From positions 1-51,298 of the forward strand of contig NZ_LYMM01000044.1 of NCBI RefSeq assembly GCF_002896965.1: DNA of 51,298 bases, written 5' to 3'. The stretch comes from Novosphingobium guangzhouense. Its GTDB lineage: Bacteria > Pseudomonadota > Alphaproteobacteria > Sphingomonadales > Sphingomonadaceae. Shown here piece by piece: positions 26,178 to 34,421 of the stretch (its first letter is position 1; each line of letters starts with the position of its first letter). The notes beneath the pieces were generated by a model that was given only the letters and a program-made list of their open reading frames with translations, searched no databases and was not told where the DNA came from. Made by a program: the position numbers and the translations under genes.

Positions 26178-26664
26178 CGACATTCCTTTGATATTTCAAG
26201 CGGAACCCACCTGAATATGCCATGCACCCCGACCCTGGATGAAGAGGTTGTCTGTATCCGCAGGTTCGAGGGCTTGGTTCATGAAAGCAGCCAAGGCACG
26301 CTATGAGACGTCACCTTACGCGCTACTGTTCATATGATCAATAGAGTTGTTCAACAAGGATTGGGGTCAGCGAGCTGGTCGAGCCACCTGAGCCAGCCGG
26401 CACGCGAACTATCCGTCAGATGTCAATGGCGGGGCTTCAGCTTTGCCAGAGCTTGATTTACTGGCACAGTGAGGGCTGAGCGATTGTCGTTGCCGCCAGC
26501 TTGACCTGCTCGTTGTTGCAATCATGAGATTTCGTCCTCGTGGTGGAAGATCGCCATCCGTGAACTGGGATCAGCGTTGAACGTGATCGATTGAACAGTC
26601 TAAATAAGTCGATTCGGAGCCGACAGGAGTTGCGGTTTGGCACGTTCCTTCGTAACTCTGCGCT
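26178..26664. other. Divergent intergenic region wrbA/tetR
   Basis: These 487 bp hold no supported gene. They contain operator 2 (26324-26343), noticeably AT-richer sequence than the rest of the window, and the promoters of wrbA (leftward) and of the TetR gene (rightward). Open frames in this stretch have no recognisable protein sequence. Confidence 0.5.
26324..26343. promoter_or_regulatory. Operator 2 of the TetR-type palindrome
   Basis: TACTGTTCATATGATCAATA is identical over all 20 bp to operator 1. It lies between wrbA (leftward, start 26177) and the TetR gene (rightward, start 26665), in position to control either. The flanking -10 candidates are weaker than at sites 1 and 3. Confidence 0.65.
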
Positions 26665-27357
26665 ATGAGAGATGTTAATCCGCGCAAAGCACGTAGGGCG
26701 GTGTCCGCAGAGACCGACCTGAAACAGCCAAGTGGAATGGCGAAAACGCCTCGCCGCGTTCGCCGTCCCAAGGAGGTGCGGGAGCGAGTGCTGGCGGCTG
26801 CACTTCACGCCTTTGCTACTGTTGGGTTCGAAGGGGCATCTACGAGAGCTATCGCAAACGATGCGCAAGTCACGCAATCCCTTTTATTATACCATTTCAA
26901 AACCAAAGACGAACTTTGGAGGGCTGTTCTCCAAGACATCGCTTCCATGGAGAAGATGGAGCAGCTGCTCGCAAGCGGCGATGATACTATGACGGCTGCG
27001 CAGAGACTTATGGTGGCGATCCGAGCGTTGGTCGAACTATTTGCAAAAGTGCCGGAACTTCACCGTCTGATGACCCTCGAAGCCCACCAACCTTCGGAGC
27101 GGCTAAATTGGATCATCGAAAATGTAAACCGAGCACCCTACGAAGCGATGTGCGATCTCATTGCTGAAGCGCAAGCCGAAGGCGCCGTTCGAAAAATCAG
27201 TCCGGAACGATTGCGCTTTGCCATCGTGGGTATGGCAGCAGTCCCGTTTTCCGTATCGGCTGAATATCAGTTTTTGACAAAACGAAATCCATTCTCCAAA
27301 ATCGAAATAGAAGCCACGATTGACATGATTTGTGGGATGATATTTATTCAACAGTAA
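26665..27357 (+). CDS. TetR-family transcriptional regulator
   Basis: A TetR-type repressor of 230 residues. The N-terminal HTH reads VLAAALHAFATVGFEGASTR then AIANDAQVTQSLLLYHFKTK (about residues 42-82), and the rest is the helical ligand-binding and dimerisation domain. A 25-residue basic N-terminal extension precedes the HTH; a start at the ATG at 26737 would remove most of it, and neither start has a strong ribosome binding site. It is the only regulator in the 24.2-43.6 kb island and the best candidate for the protein that binds the three TCATATGA-centred palindromes. The ligand is presumably a pathway substrate or intermediate. Confidence 0.93.
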   Translation: MRDVNPRKARRAVSAETDLKQPSGMAKTPRRVRRPKEVRERVLAAALHAFATVGFEGASTRAIANDAQVTQSLLLYHFKTKDELWRAVLQDIASMEKMEQLLASGDDTMTAAQRLMVAIRALVELFAKVPELHRLMTLEAHQPSERLNWIIENVNRAPYEAMCDLIAEAQAEGAVRKISPERLRFAIVGMAAVPFSVSAEYQFLTKRNPFSKIEIEATIDMICGMIFIQQ

Positions 27358-27563
27358 TCAATTTTCGGCGCCATGCATAAATAAAATTGTGATATCCCGA
27401 GATCGTCTGCCAACCCGTCCAGTCGGCGCGTCGCCGCAGAGCCGGCATCCTCATTCAGGTCGAGTATCGTGACTTCTGCGCCTTGCTCTGCGAGTAGCCG
27501 TTGTCGCTTTGCCAACCCGACCGCGCCGCCGGTCACTATGGCCGAAAGGCCAATAATATTCAT
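27348..27563 (-). pseudogene. Truncated SDR gene (N-terminal fragment)
   Basis: The start of a short-chain dehydrogenase resembling the 3-hydroxyacyl-CoA dehydrogenase (HSD10) type: MNIIGLSAIVTGGAVGLAK, then LLAEQGAEVTILDLNEDAGS, with an intact AAAGGAG ribosome binding site. After about 45-50 residues the similarity ends and the frame stops at 71 codons; the active-site Ser, Tyr and Lys are missing. The cofactor motif TGGxxGLG is also altered (GLAKRQ). It lies at the end of the leftward FAH, hydroxylase, NTF2-like run and overlaps the end of the TetR gene by 10 bp. A deletion probably removed its 3' part. Confidence 0.75.
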
Positions 27564-27721
27564 GTCCGCTCCTTTCCCCTGCGGTGGGTCAGGGCTTGGC
27601 TGATTAATCTGGTTCAGCCGGCGACTGATTTAGCGTCGTGCAGAAGATCACCGCCAAAATCATCCGGTAGCGACACAGGTCAGAGAGCCGACACCTTAGC
27701 GCCAGATCTACCGTGCCTTCG

Positions 27722-28147
27722 CTATGCTCGTTTGAGCACTGCACGCACCACGCGCGTCTTAAAGCGCCAGCCCAGTGCGGTCAGCGCAAAGCAATCGTGA
27801 AATTCGCCTAGTGCCACCGGATCATTCATTGGAGGTGTGCCCTCTCCGTCATATGTCAGGTGATATAGGGTGAAGTAGGTGACGGCCATCGCGCGATCTT
27901 GAGACAATTCCCGAAAACTTGGCGGACTGCACACGTGACAGGTGACGACCGTAGCGGGGCGCGATGTCCAATGCGTCAGAATTTCGCTAGGTCCGTTAGA
28001 GATAAGGTCAGGACGCTCTATCCGCCCATCGGGCGTGAACAACTCTACAGCACGGGCGAATTGACGGTGATCTACCAGATAGGCGTAGTCAGCGACCAAG
28101 GCGGAGCAGGGCATGCGCGCTGCGTCATTTGAAAGGACCGCTCTCAC
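27722..28147 (-). CDS. NTF2/SnoaL-like protein
   Basis: A 141-residue protein with an NTF2-like (SnoaL-type) cone fold: ALVADYAYLVDHRQFARAVE, LFTPDGRI, THWTSRP, HVCSPPSF, AVTYFTLYHLTYDG and WRFKTRVVRAVL. Members of this group serve as small dioxygenase subunits, dehydratases, cyclases or polyketide-type enzymes in aromatic pathways. The GTG start overlaps the hydroxylase stop (GTGA), so it is coupled to that gene. The catalytic role cannot be assigned, but a partner role in processing the hydroxylated aromatic is plausible. Confidence 0.75.
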   Translation of the reverse strand: MRAVLSNDAARMPCSALVADYAYLVDHRQFARAVELFTPDGRIERPDLISNGPSEILTHWTSRPATVVTCHVCSPPSFRELSQDRAMAVTYFTLYHLTYDGEGTPPMNDPVALGEFHDCFALTALGWRFKTRVVRAVLKRA

Positions 28148-29781
28148 GCCACTCGCTCCTCGGGTATGAGTGGCGAGACTAAGCCGACAACGCGATTGAG
28201 GATCGGCCGCCAGTCATCTGGCTGCTGGTCACCGCGCCATGCTATATGATGGTCGGGGCGCACCAGAATGATGAGGCTTTCCAGCTTCTGGGTCGAGGGC
28301 TCGACCTCCAGCCGTACGATCTTGAGAGGCATTCCAATTGCGAGGGCGCACGCGTCAATCCGCCCGATTTCGACGGAGCCGATGGCGAGCAGGGTAAAAC
28401 CACGCCCGAACTTGTCGGCAATCGGCCTTCCATTGTCGAGATAGTAGTTAGGAAATCTGCAGCCTGGCGCTGTGCTGGGCTCGCACCGCTCTGGATTAAA
28501 CGTGGGTTCGACCGTCTCGCTTTCTAATAGCGGAGAGCCGCAGTATGTGAAGCCGTGCTCGATGCCCCAACTTTCATTTTCCAAGTTTCCCAGCGCCGCG
28601 ATCGCTCTTCCAACGGCGATGCGCCTATGGGCCGCATCAGGTGCGTCGAGGTCGCCCAGCGCCTGCGCATTATGGATCTGTTCGCTGATCTGTTGCCGGA
28701 CGATGACATGCCGGGCTGCAGCTTCCCTGTTACGCAGCGCGACTGGCCGCCGCTCGGCCTCATAACTGGTTAGCAGCGATTCTCCGCCCCAGCCTTTGCA
28801 GACTGCTGCCAGCTTCCAGCCGAGATCGGCTGCATCCCCTACGCCTGTGTTCATGCCATATCCGCCCGTAGGGATGACCTGATGTGCGGCATCCCCCGCG
28901 ATAAACACGCGGCCATCGCGATAAGTCTTGGCGACCGTCATGTGCGGTGTCCAGGGATTGGCGACAAGGATCTCGGCATCAATTTCCGCGCCGACAAAAT
29001 CGCGGAGCAGGGTCTTAGGGTCGGCATCGGGAGGCGCTAAGACATGGAGCGTCCAAATGTCGTTGCCGTTTTGGGAAATGAGCGTGCCCGAGCTGGTTTG
29101 AAGATGGAATACAGGACCAAAACGTGTAAATACGTCGCTTCGCGCGCAGCGGAAATGAATCATGTAGAACTCTGCGATCGCGTAATCGCCTTCGGATTCT
29201 ATTCCTATTGCGTCGCGGACGCGGCTCCCGCCGCCGTCACACCCCACCAAATAATCGCAGGCTACCGCCTCGTTCATCCCTGTGTCAGTGCAGAACAGGC
29301 TAGCGATGACACCGTCATTACTCTGCCGTAGCCCGTCGAAAGCCCAGCCGAAGCGGACGTCGATCAAGGGCGAGGCATCCAACTGCGCTTTGAGGGCAGG
29401 CTCTAGTACGACCTGGGAGACCCGCATGCTGGGCTCATGCGTGGCGGTGCCATCGTTGTTCAGTCTCGCTATCTCGCGTGCCGCATTGGGGCTTGGATAG
29501 GCGAAGCGATGGAGAATATGCCCGCCCGGTGAGGTCGCCCAAATCACGTCGAGCGGCTGATCTGCAGGGACTGCAACGGCGCGCAGTTCATCGGCGATTC
29601 CCAGCGCCCGGAAGATCTCCATGCTCCGTCCGTTCGTCAGGTCCATTTTAGGATGACGGGTGGTGTGCAGATTACGTTCGACGATGATTGAGGGAGTGTC
29701 GAGATGGGCCAGCGTCAGCGCCAGCACCATTCCGACAGGCCCGGCCCCCACGATCAAGACAGGGCTATGGTTGGTTGTCAC
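28144..29781 (-). CDS. FAD-dependent aromatic hydroxylase (phenol hydroxylase/PheA-TfdB type)
   Basis: The 545-residue protein is a class A flavin monooxygenase that should hydroxylate a phenolic ring using NAD(P)H and O2. The three FAD signatures are visible: the Rossmann GAGPVGMVLALTLAHL near the N-terminus, the DG motif CDYLVGCDGGGSRVRDAIG, and the GD motif FIAGDAAHQVIPTGGYGMNT. The C-terminal thioredoxin-like part (FTLLAIGSVEIGR, LVRPDHHIAWRG) matches the PheA/TfdB/MhpA group and has the closing DGHIAWR-like motif. It lies between the FAH and NTF2-like genes, probably in one operon. Confidence 0.92.
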   Translation of the reverse strand: MTTNHSPVLIVGAGPVGMVLALTLAHLDTPSIIVERNLHTTRHPKMDLTNGRSMEIFRALGIADELRAVAVPADQPLDVIWATSPGGHILHRFAYPSPNAAREIARLNNDGTATHEPSMRVSQVVLEPALKAQLDASPLIDVRFGWAFDGLRQSNDGVIASLFCTDTGMNEAVACDYLVGCDGGGSRVRDAIGIESEGDYAIAEFYMIHFRCARSDVFTRFGPVFHLQTSSGTLISQNGNDIWTLHVLAPPDADPKTLLRDFVGAEIDAEILVANPWTPHMTVAKTYRDGRVFIAGDAAHQVIPTGGYGMNTGVGDAADLGWKLAAVCKGWGGESLLTSYEAERRPVALRNREAAARHVIVRQQISEQIHNAQALGDLDAPDAAHRRIAVGRAIAALGNLENESWGIEHGFTYCGSPLLESETVEPTFNPERCEPSTAPGCRFPNYYLDNGRPIADKFGRGFTLLAIGSVEIGRIDACALAIGMPLKIVRLEVEPSTQKLESLIILVRPDHHIAWRGDQQPDDWRPILNRVVGLVSPLIPEERVA

Positions 29782-29806
29782 GTTGCTCTCCTAATCTATA
29801 TGACTG

Positions 29807-30652
29807 TCAGCCTTTAGTGACTGTGTTTTCGATGTGCCCAATTCCGTCGATTTCCACGCGCACTTGATCTCCGACCTCTAGATATTTTGGCGGTTTCATT
29901 GCGGCCCCGACTCCGCCTGGGGTGCCGGTAAAGAAGACGTCACCTGGCTCCAGCGTCATGACCTTGCTTAGATGCTCAACCTGCTGGACCGGTCCGAAAA
30001 GCAGATGTCGCGTGCTGGATTGCTGTCGTAGTTCGCCGTTCACGAAACTGCGGATTGGAAGCGCGAGGGGGTCGATTTCATCGGCTGTTACGATCCACGG
30101 CCCGTATGGGGCGTGTGTGTCGAAGGCCTTGCCTATCGAGAACTGGCCCGTGCGGAATTGCCAGTCTCGCACGCTGACGTCATTGCCCACGCAATAGCCG
30201 AAAATGGCATCTCTGGCCTGTGCCGCGGTCGCGTAGCGAACGCGAGCACCAACAACGAACACTAATTCGGCCTCATAATCCAGTTCGGTCGAGACCCGTG
30301 GCAGTTCTATGTCACCGAAAGGGCCGGTTACCGTCGTATTGGCCATCGCAAACCAGGTCTGGTCTTCCGGTATGGCCCCACCGCTCTCCTCTATATGATC
30401 CTTGTAGTTCAGCCCAATGCCCCAAAGCTTACCTGGGCGCTCTACCGGCGCTAGAAATGTGACATCGCTAACGCGGCAGTCGACCTTGCCCCTTAACCGT
30501 TCGGCATGATCGCGTAGTTCGGGCCAGCGTTCGATCAGCTGAATCATATCATTGCCGAGGTGACCGATCCTAGATGACAGTTGCGCGATCGACTCTCCCT
30601 CCACCGCACCGATCTTCACTTGTCCCTCAAGCTCATATCGCGCCAACCGCAT
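29807..30652 (-). CDS. Fumarylacetoacetate hydrolase-family protein
   Basis: A 281-residue FAH-family protein, cytoplasmic and metal-dependent, of the group that includes C-C hydrolases and 2-hydroxyhepta-2,4-diene-1,7-dioate isomerases/decarboxylases of meta-cleavage pathways. Metal ligands can be placed at E127 and E129 (DYEAELVFVVG) and D158 (GNDVSVRDWQ); the His in LNYKDHIEE is the likely base, and TGTPGGVGAAMKPP is the family C-terminal loop. It starts the leftward run and has GGGAG upstream. The start is 138 bp from operator 3, shared with the divergent receptor gene. Confidence 0.9.
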   Translation of the reverse strand: MRLARYELEGQVKIGAVEGESIAQLSSRIGHLGNDMIQLIERWPELRDHAERLRGKVDCRVSDVTFLAPVERPGKLWGIGLNYKDHIEESGGAIPEDQTWFAMANTTVTGPFGDIELPRVSTELDYEAELVFVVGARVRYATAAQARDAIFGYCVGNDVSVRDWQFRTGQFSIGKAFDTHAPYGPWIVTADEIDPLALPIRSFVNGELRQQSSTRHLLFGPVQQVEHLSKVMTLEPGDVFFTGTPGGVGAAMKPPKYLEVGDQVRVEIDGIGHIENTVTKG

Positions 30653-30785
30653 CGCGTTCTCCCTTCATTAGCCGCAGATCAGCGCCTGCATTCCGATTCA
30701 TTGCTTACTGAGTTATCGAACAATAGCAACCCGCGTAACGCTAACTTACCAACATGGCTCAGGCGCACAGCCGGGAAAAAAAGTC

Positions 30786-30813
30786 TTGCTACTGATCATA
30801 TGAGCAGTAATAA
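30786..30813 (+). promoter_or_regulatory. Promoter and operator 3 (perfect palindrome, 30790-30809)
   Basis: TACTGATCATATGAGCAGTA (30790-30809) has perfectly symmetric arms (TACTG/CAGTA) and centre (TCATATGA). It fills the 16-bp spacer between a possible -35 TTGCTA (30786-30791) and -10 TAATAA (30808-30813) reading toward the TonB receptor gene, the classical place for a repressor to block polymerase. The divergent FAH operon lies 138 bp to the left and could be co-regulated. Confidence 0.7.
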
Positions 30814-30936
30814 GGGCGCGCGGATTTTACAATGTCCGGGCGGTTGCTCAGCCCATCACTGCAGGGTTGGGCAGCAAACTTCGGGGCGTTCCCGTCGCTT
30901 CAAACCGCTGAAAACAGCAAAAAAATGGAGAGGGAG

Positions 30937-33261
30937 ATGAAGATGAAAGGTACCATCGCGATGCTGATGGCGTCGAGCGCGGCCACGGCGCCATTCTACG
31001 CCCATGCGCAATCCGACAACGCGGTGGCAACCAGCGAGCAGGCTCAACTCAACGATATCGTCGTCACGGCGCAGAAGCGATCTGAGCGGCTGAGTGATGT
31101 TCCGCTCTCCATCACGGCTGCTACTGGGGAAAAGCTTTCAGCCGCCGGCGTCACCTCATCGGCTGAGCTCGAAAAGGTGGTTCCCGGATTTGCCTATCAA
31201 TCTACACTGTATGGCGCGCCGATCTTCACGATCCGCGGCATTGGCTTCTATGACGTGTCGGTCGCCGCGCCGCCGGCCGTATCGGTTTATGTCGACCAAG
31301 TGCCGCTGCCCTACTCGGTGATGACATCAGGTGCTCTACTGGACGTGGAGCGCGTCGAGGCGCTCAAGGGTCCCCAAGGCACGCTGTTTGGCCAGAACTC
31401 GACTGGGGGCGCAGTCAACTACATCGCCGCCAAGCCGACCGACACGCTGAAATATGGCGCAGATCTTGGTTATGGCCGTTTCGATAGCGTCGAAGCCCAG
31501 GCTTTCCTCAGCGGATCCTTGACCGACACCCTCAAGGCGCGCGTATCGGTGCGCACGGAACAGCGCGGTCCCTGGCAGAAGAGCGTTTCGCGCAATGACG
31601 AACTGGGTAAGCGCAATTTTACTACAGGCCGAATCCTCTTTGACTGGTCACCAAGTGATAGCTTGCGCTTTTCGCTTAACCTGAATGGATGGGTCGACAA
31701 GAGCGATACAATAGCGTCCCAATATGTGGGCTATGCGGCCAGTTCGCCATCCTATTCGGACTTTGAGCCGGACATTAGGGCGAACCAGCCCGCTCCGAAC
31801 GACCCGCGTGCTGCAGATTGGGATCCGAACGTCAATCTGAAGAAAGACGACAGTTTTTACCAAGCCTCCCTTAGGAGCGATCTGGACCTTGGCCCTGAGA
31901 CGACGCTGACCTCCATCAGCGCCTATTCGCGCTATCAGCAAGAATCGCCAATCGATCCTGACGGCGTACCGCAGCCTAATTTCAGGGCGGTCGTCGATGC
32001 CGAGATCGAATCATTCTCGCAGGAGCTTCGCGTCGCCGGACGAATTTTCGATGGGAAACTGCGTTGGATGATCGGTGGCAACTATGCGCATGACAGTACG
32101 CAAGATGATCAGAATGCTGTATCCTTCGGCTCCAACTCGGGGGTAGGGCCGTTCCGCTATTACACCTTTCGCACGAGCTCCCACCAAAAGGTGGAAGCAG
32201 CATCCGTGTTCGGAAGCCTGGAATATGCGCTGGCCAGCAATCTCAACCTGCAGGGCTCCGCGCGCTATACCGACACCAAGCGGAAGCTTAACGGCTGCCT
32301 CTATGATAGCGGCGACGGGAGGCTCGCCAATGCCTTCGCCCTTCTTTCGGAAATAGTGACAGGAGTTCCCACGACCATTGCGCCGGGCGCTTGCGTGACC
32401 TTCGGTAATAGCTCCGTCGGCACGCCCGGCGTGCCATTGCCCATCGTTCAGCGCTCTCTGGCCGAGGATAATATCTCGTGGCGGGCGGGCATCGACTGGA
32501 AGCCCAACCAGCGCACGATGCTCTACGCCAACATCACAAAGGGATATAAGTCCGGCAGCTTTTCGACACTTCCTGCGCTTACGCCTGACACGTTCGATCC
32601 GGCGACCCAGGAAGCTGTTCTGGCCTATGAAGCAGGCTTCAAGGCGTCGGTTCTCGATCGCCGGCTGCAACTGACGGGTGCCGCCTTTTATTACGATTAT
32701 ACCGACAAGCAGACGCTTGGCTTTCTTCCGACCTTCTTCGGCAATTTGATCGCTCTGATCAACATTCCCAAGGCGAGCGTGCGTGGCGCAGAAGTGGGCA
32801 TAAACTTTCAGCCGATCGAAGGCCTCACCTTCGATGGCGGCGCGACTTATGTAGATGCGAAGGTCGATAGCTCCTTCCTGACGAGCAACTCGTTCAACAG
32901 TATCGTCGATATCAAGGGCGAGACCCTGCCCAGCACACCCAAATGGCAGTTGTCAGGCGACACGCAGTACAGCTTCGCCGCCAACGACCGCTACAACATC
33001 TTCGTGGGCGCTGCGGCGCGTTACCGCACCAAGGCTGTGGCTGCTTTTGGTGGTTCCCCCGAGTTCCGGCTGCCCGGCTATGCGACTGTCGATCTGCGCG
33101 CCGGCATCGAGGACTCGAGCGGCCGATGGAAGGCGCAAATCTATGGCCGGAACGTCTTCAACAAATTCTATCTCATCCAAGCCACCCACAACGTGGACAC
33201 GATAGCGCGCACCGCAGGCATGCCCGCCACCTACGGCATCAATCTCACCTACCGCTACTAA
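30937..33261 (+). CDS. TonB-dependent receptor
   Basis: An outer-membrane receptor of 774 residues. An N-terminal signal sequence (MLMASSAATAPFYAHAQ) is followed by the TonB box region LNDIVVTAQKRSERLSDVPL, the plug domain (TIRGIGFYDVS, VERVEALKGPQGTLFGQNST, GGAVNYI), and a long beta-barrel ending in the typical YGINLTYRY. This is the sphingomonad-type receptor found in catabolic islands and probably imports the island's substrate. The start at 30937 (or 30943) follows GGAGAGGGAG. The promoter lies upstream within operator 3. It is the first gene of a long rightward run. Confidence 0.95.
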   Translation: MKMKGTIAMLMASSAATAPFYAHAQSDNAVATSEQAQLNDIVVTAQKRSERLSDVPLSITAATGEKLSAAGVTSSAELEKVVPGFAYQSTLYGAPIFTIRGIGFYDVSVAAPPAVSVYVDQVPLPYSVMTSGALLDVERVEALKGPQGTLFGQNSTGGAVNYIAAKPTDTLKYGADLGYGRFDSVEAQAFLSGSLTDTLKARVSVRTEQRGPWQKSVSRNDELGKRNFTTGRILFDWSPSDSLRFSLNLNGWVDKSDTIASQYVGYAASSPSYSDFEPDIRANQPAPNDPRAADWDPNVNLKKDDSFYQASLRSDLDLGPETTLTSISAYSRYQQESPIDPDGVPQPNFRAVVDAEIESFSQELRVAGRIFDGKLRWMIGGNYAHDSTQDDQNAVSFGSNSGVGPFRYYTFRTSSHQKVEAASVFGSLEYALASNLNLQGSARYTDTKRKLNGCLYDSGDGRLANAFALLSEIVTGVPTTIAPGACVTFGNSSVGTPGVPLPIVQRSLAEDNISWRAGIDWKPNQRTMLYANITKGYKSGSFSTLPALTPDTFDPATQEAVLAYEAGFKASVLDRRLQLTGAAFYYDYTDKQTLGFLPTFFGNLIALINIPKASVRGAEVGINFQPIEGLTFDGGATYVDAKVDSSFLTSNSFNSIVDIKGETLPSTPKWQLSGDTQYSFAANDRYNIFVGAAARYRTKAVAAFGGSPEFRLPGYATVDLRAGIEDSSGRWKAQIYGRNVFNKFYLIQATHNVDTIARTAGMPATYGINLTYRY

Positions 33262-33317
33262 ATCAAGCCGCCCCGTTTGCGACGCCACTGAAGCGTTGCA
33301 ATGAAAGGATTATCCAA

Positions 33318-34244
33318 GTGTCGAAAGTCATCATCAGCTGCGCGGTCACCGGGGCGGTTCACACGCCAACGATGTCGCCGCATCTGCCATTCACTCCCGA
33401 TGACATTGCCGCTCAGGCAATCGAGGCCGCTGAAGCAGGTGCGGCGATATTGCATCTTCATGCGCGCGACCCTCAAACCGGGAAGCCCACGGCCGATCCC
33501 GATGTTTTCATGCAATTCCTGCCGCGGATCAAGCAAGGCACCGACGCCATCGTCAACATTACGACCGGCGGCGGGCAAGGCATGTCCATGGACGAGCGCC
33601 TGGCGGCCCCGCTTCTTGCTTCTCCTGAGCTTTGTTCGCTCAACATGGGTTCGATGAACTTTGGCATGTATCCGATGTTGCAGCGCTATCCCGACTTCAA
33701 ATATGATTGGGAAGCTGCGCATCTCGAAGCCTCCCGCGACTGGGTCTTTAAAAACACTTTTAAGGACATTGAAGAAATACTCACCCGATTAGGGCAGGGT
33801 CACGGCACAAAGTTTGAATTCGAATGCTATGACACGGCTCATCTTTACACACTTGCGCATTTCCTGGACCGGAAGCTTGTCACCCCTCCGTTGTTCGTTC
33901 AGTCGATCTTCGGGATACTGGGCGGCGCCGGCGCGGACACGGAAAACCTGCTTCATGCAAAGCGCATAGCCGACAAGCTCTTCGGAGACGACTATCGCTG
34001 GTCGGTCATGGCCGCTGGCCGACACCAAATTCCGTTCATCACGATGGGTGCGCTCAACGGGGCGAACGTGCGCGTCGGACTGGAGGATTCGCTTTATGCC
34101 GGGAAGGGCCGGCTGGCCAGATCCAACGCCGAGCAGGTCAGCCTGATCCGATCGATCCTCGAACCCTTGTCGCTTGATATTGCGACGCCTGCGGAAGCCC
34201 GAGGGATCCTCGCCCTGAAAGGCGGCGACAATACCAACTTCTGA
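33318..34244 (+). CDS. BKACE-family beta-keto acid cleavage enzyme (DUF849)
   Basis: A 308-residue protein of the beta-keto acid cleavage enzyme family, TIM-barrel zinc enzymes that convert a beta-keto acid plus acetyl-CoA into acetoacetate plus a new acyl-CoA (Kce is the type member). The signature HLHARDP carries two zinc-ligand histidines, and other marks are ISCAVTGAVHTPTMSPHLP, NITTGGG, FGILGGAG, and ALNGANVRVGLEDSLYAGKG. The GTG at 33318 has AAAGGA 9 bp upstream. It follows the receptor gene by 56 bp. It suggests that the pathway yields a beta-keto acid. Confidence 0.88.
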   Translation: MSKVIISCAVTGAVHTPTMSPHLPFTPDDIAAQAIEAAEAGAAILHLHARDPQTGKPTADPDVFMQFLPRIKQGTDAIVNITTGGGQGMSMDERLAAPLLASPELCSLNMGSMNFGMYPMLQRYPDFKYDWEAAHLEASRDWVFKNTFKDIEEILTRLGQGHGTKFEFECYDTAHLYTLAHFLDRKLVTPPLFVQSIFGILGGAGADTENLLHAKRIADKLFGDDYRWSVMAAGRHQIPFITMGALNGANVRVGLEDSLYAGKGRLARSNAEQVSLIRSILEPLSLDIATPAEARGILALKGGDNTNF

Positions 34245-34355
34245 TGGTGTGCCGGGACTTTCCGACGGCTTGTCGCTTTCCGATCGGCTTCCGAGACAGC
34301 CAAGTGAGCCGATCGGCATGGTCAGCAGGCCACCGAATTCGAGAAGGATGACTGA

Positions 34356-34421
34356 ATGAGTTTAGAAGCGAGATATATGACGGTCGAGGCTTTCGTGGTC
34401 CATGGACGGCGGCCCACCTGA
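34356..34421 (+). other. Short translated-leader candidate upstream of the acyl-CoA dehydrogenase
   Basis: An ATG with a strong AAGGA at 34344-34348 opens a 21-codon frame that ends TGA, overlapping the ATG of the next gene (TGATG at 34419-34423). Its second part (TVEAFVVHGRRPT) faintly resembles the N-terminus of thiolases (AFVV-xx-RTP), so it could be a remnant of a lost thiolase gene, or merely a coupling leader. The rest of the 34245-34420 gap contains an inverted repeat CCGATCGGCT (34280-34289)/AGCCGATCGG (34307-34316). Confidence 0.35.

Noticed and set aside
32943..33317. Upstream extension of the BKACE gene
   Set aside because: Overlaps the TonB receptor C-terminus in another frame; the GTG at 33318 has a good ribosome binding site.
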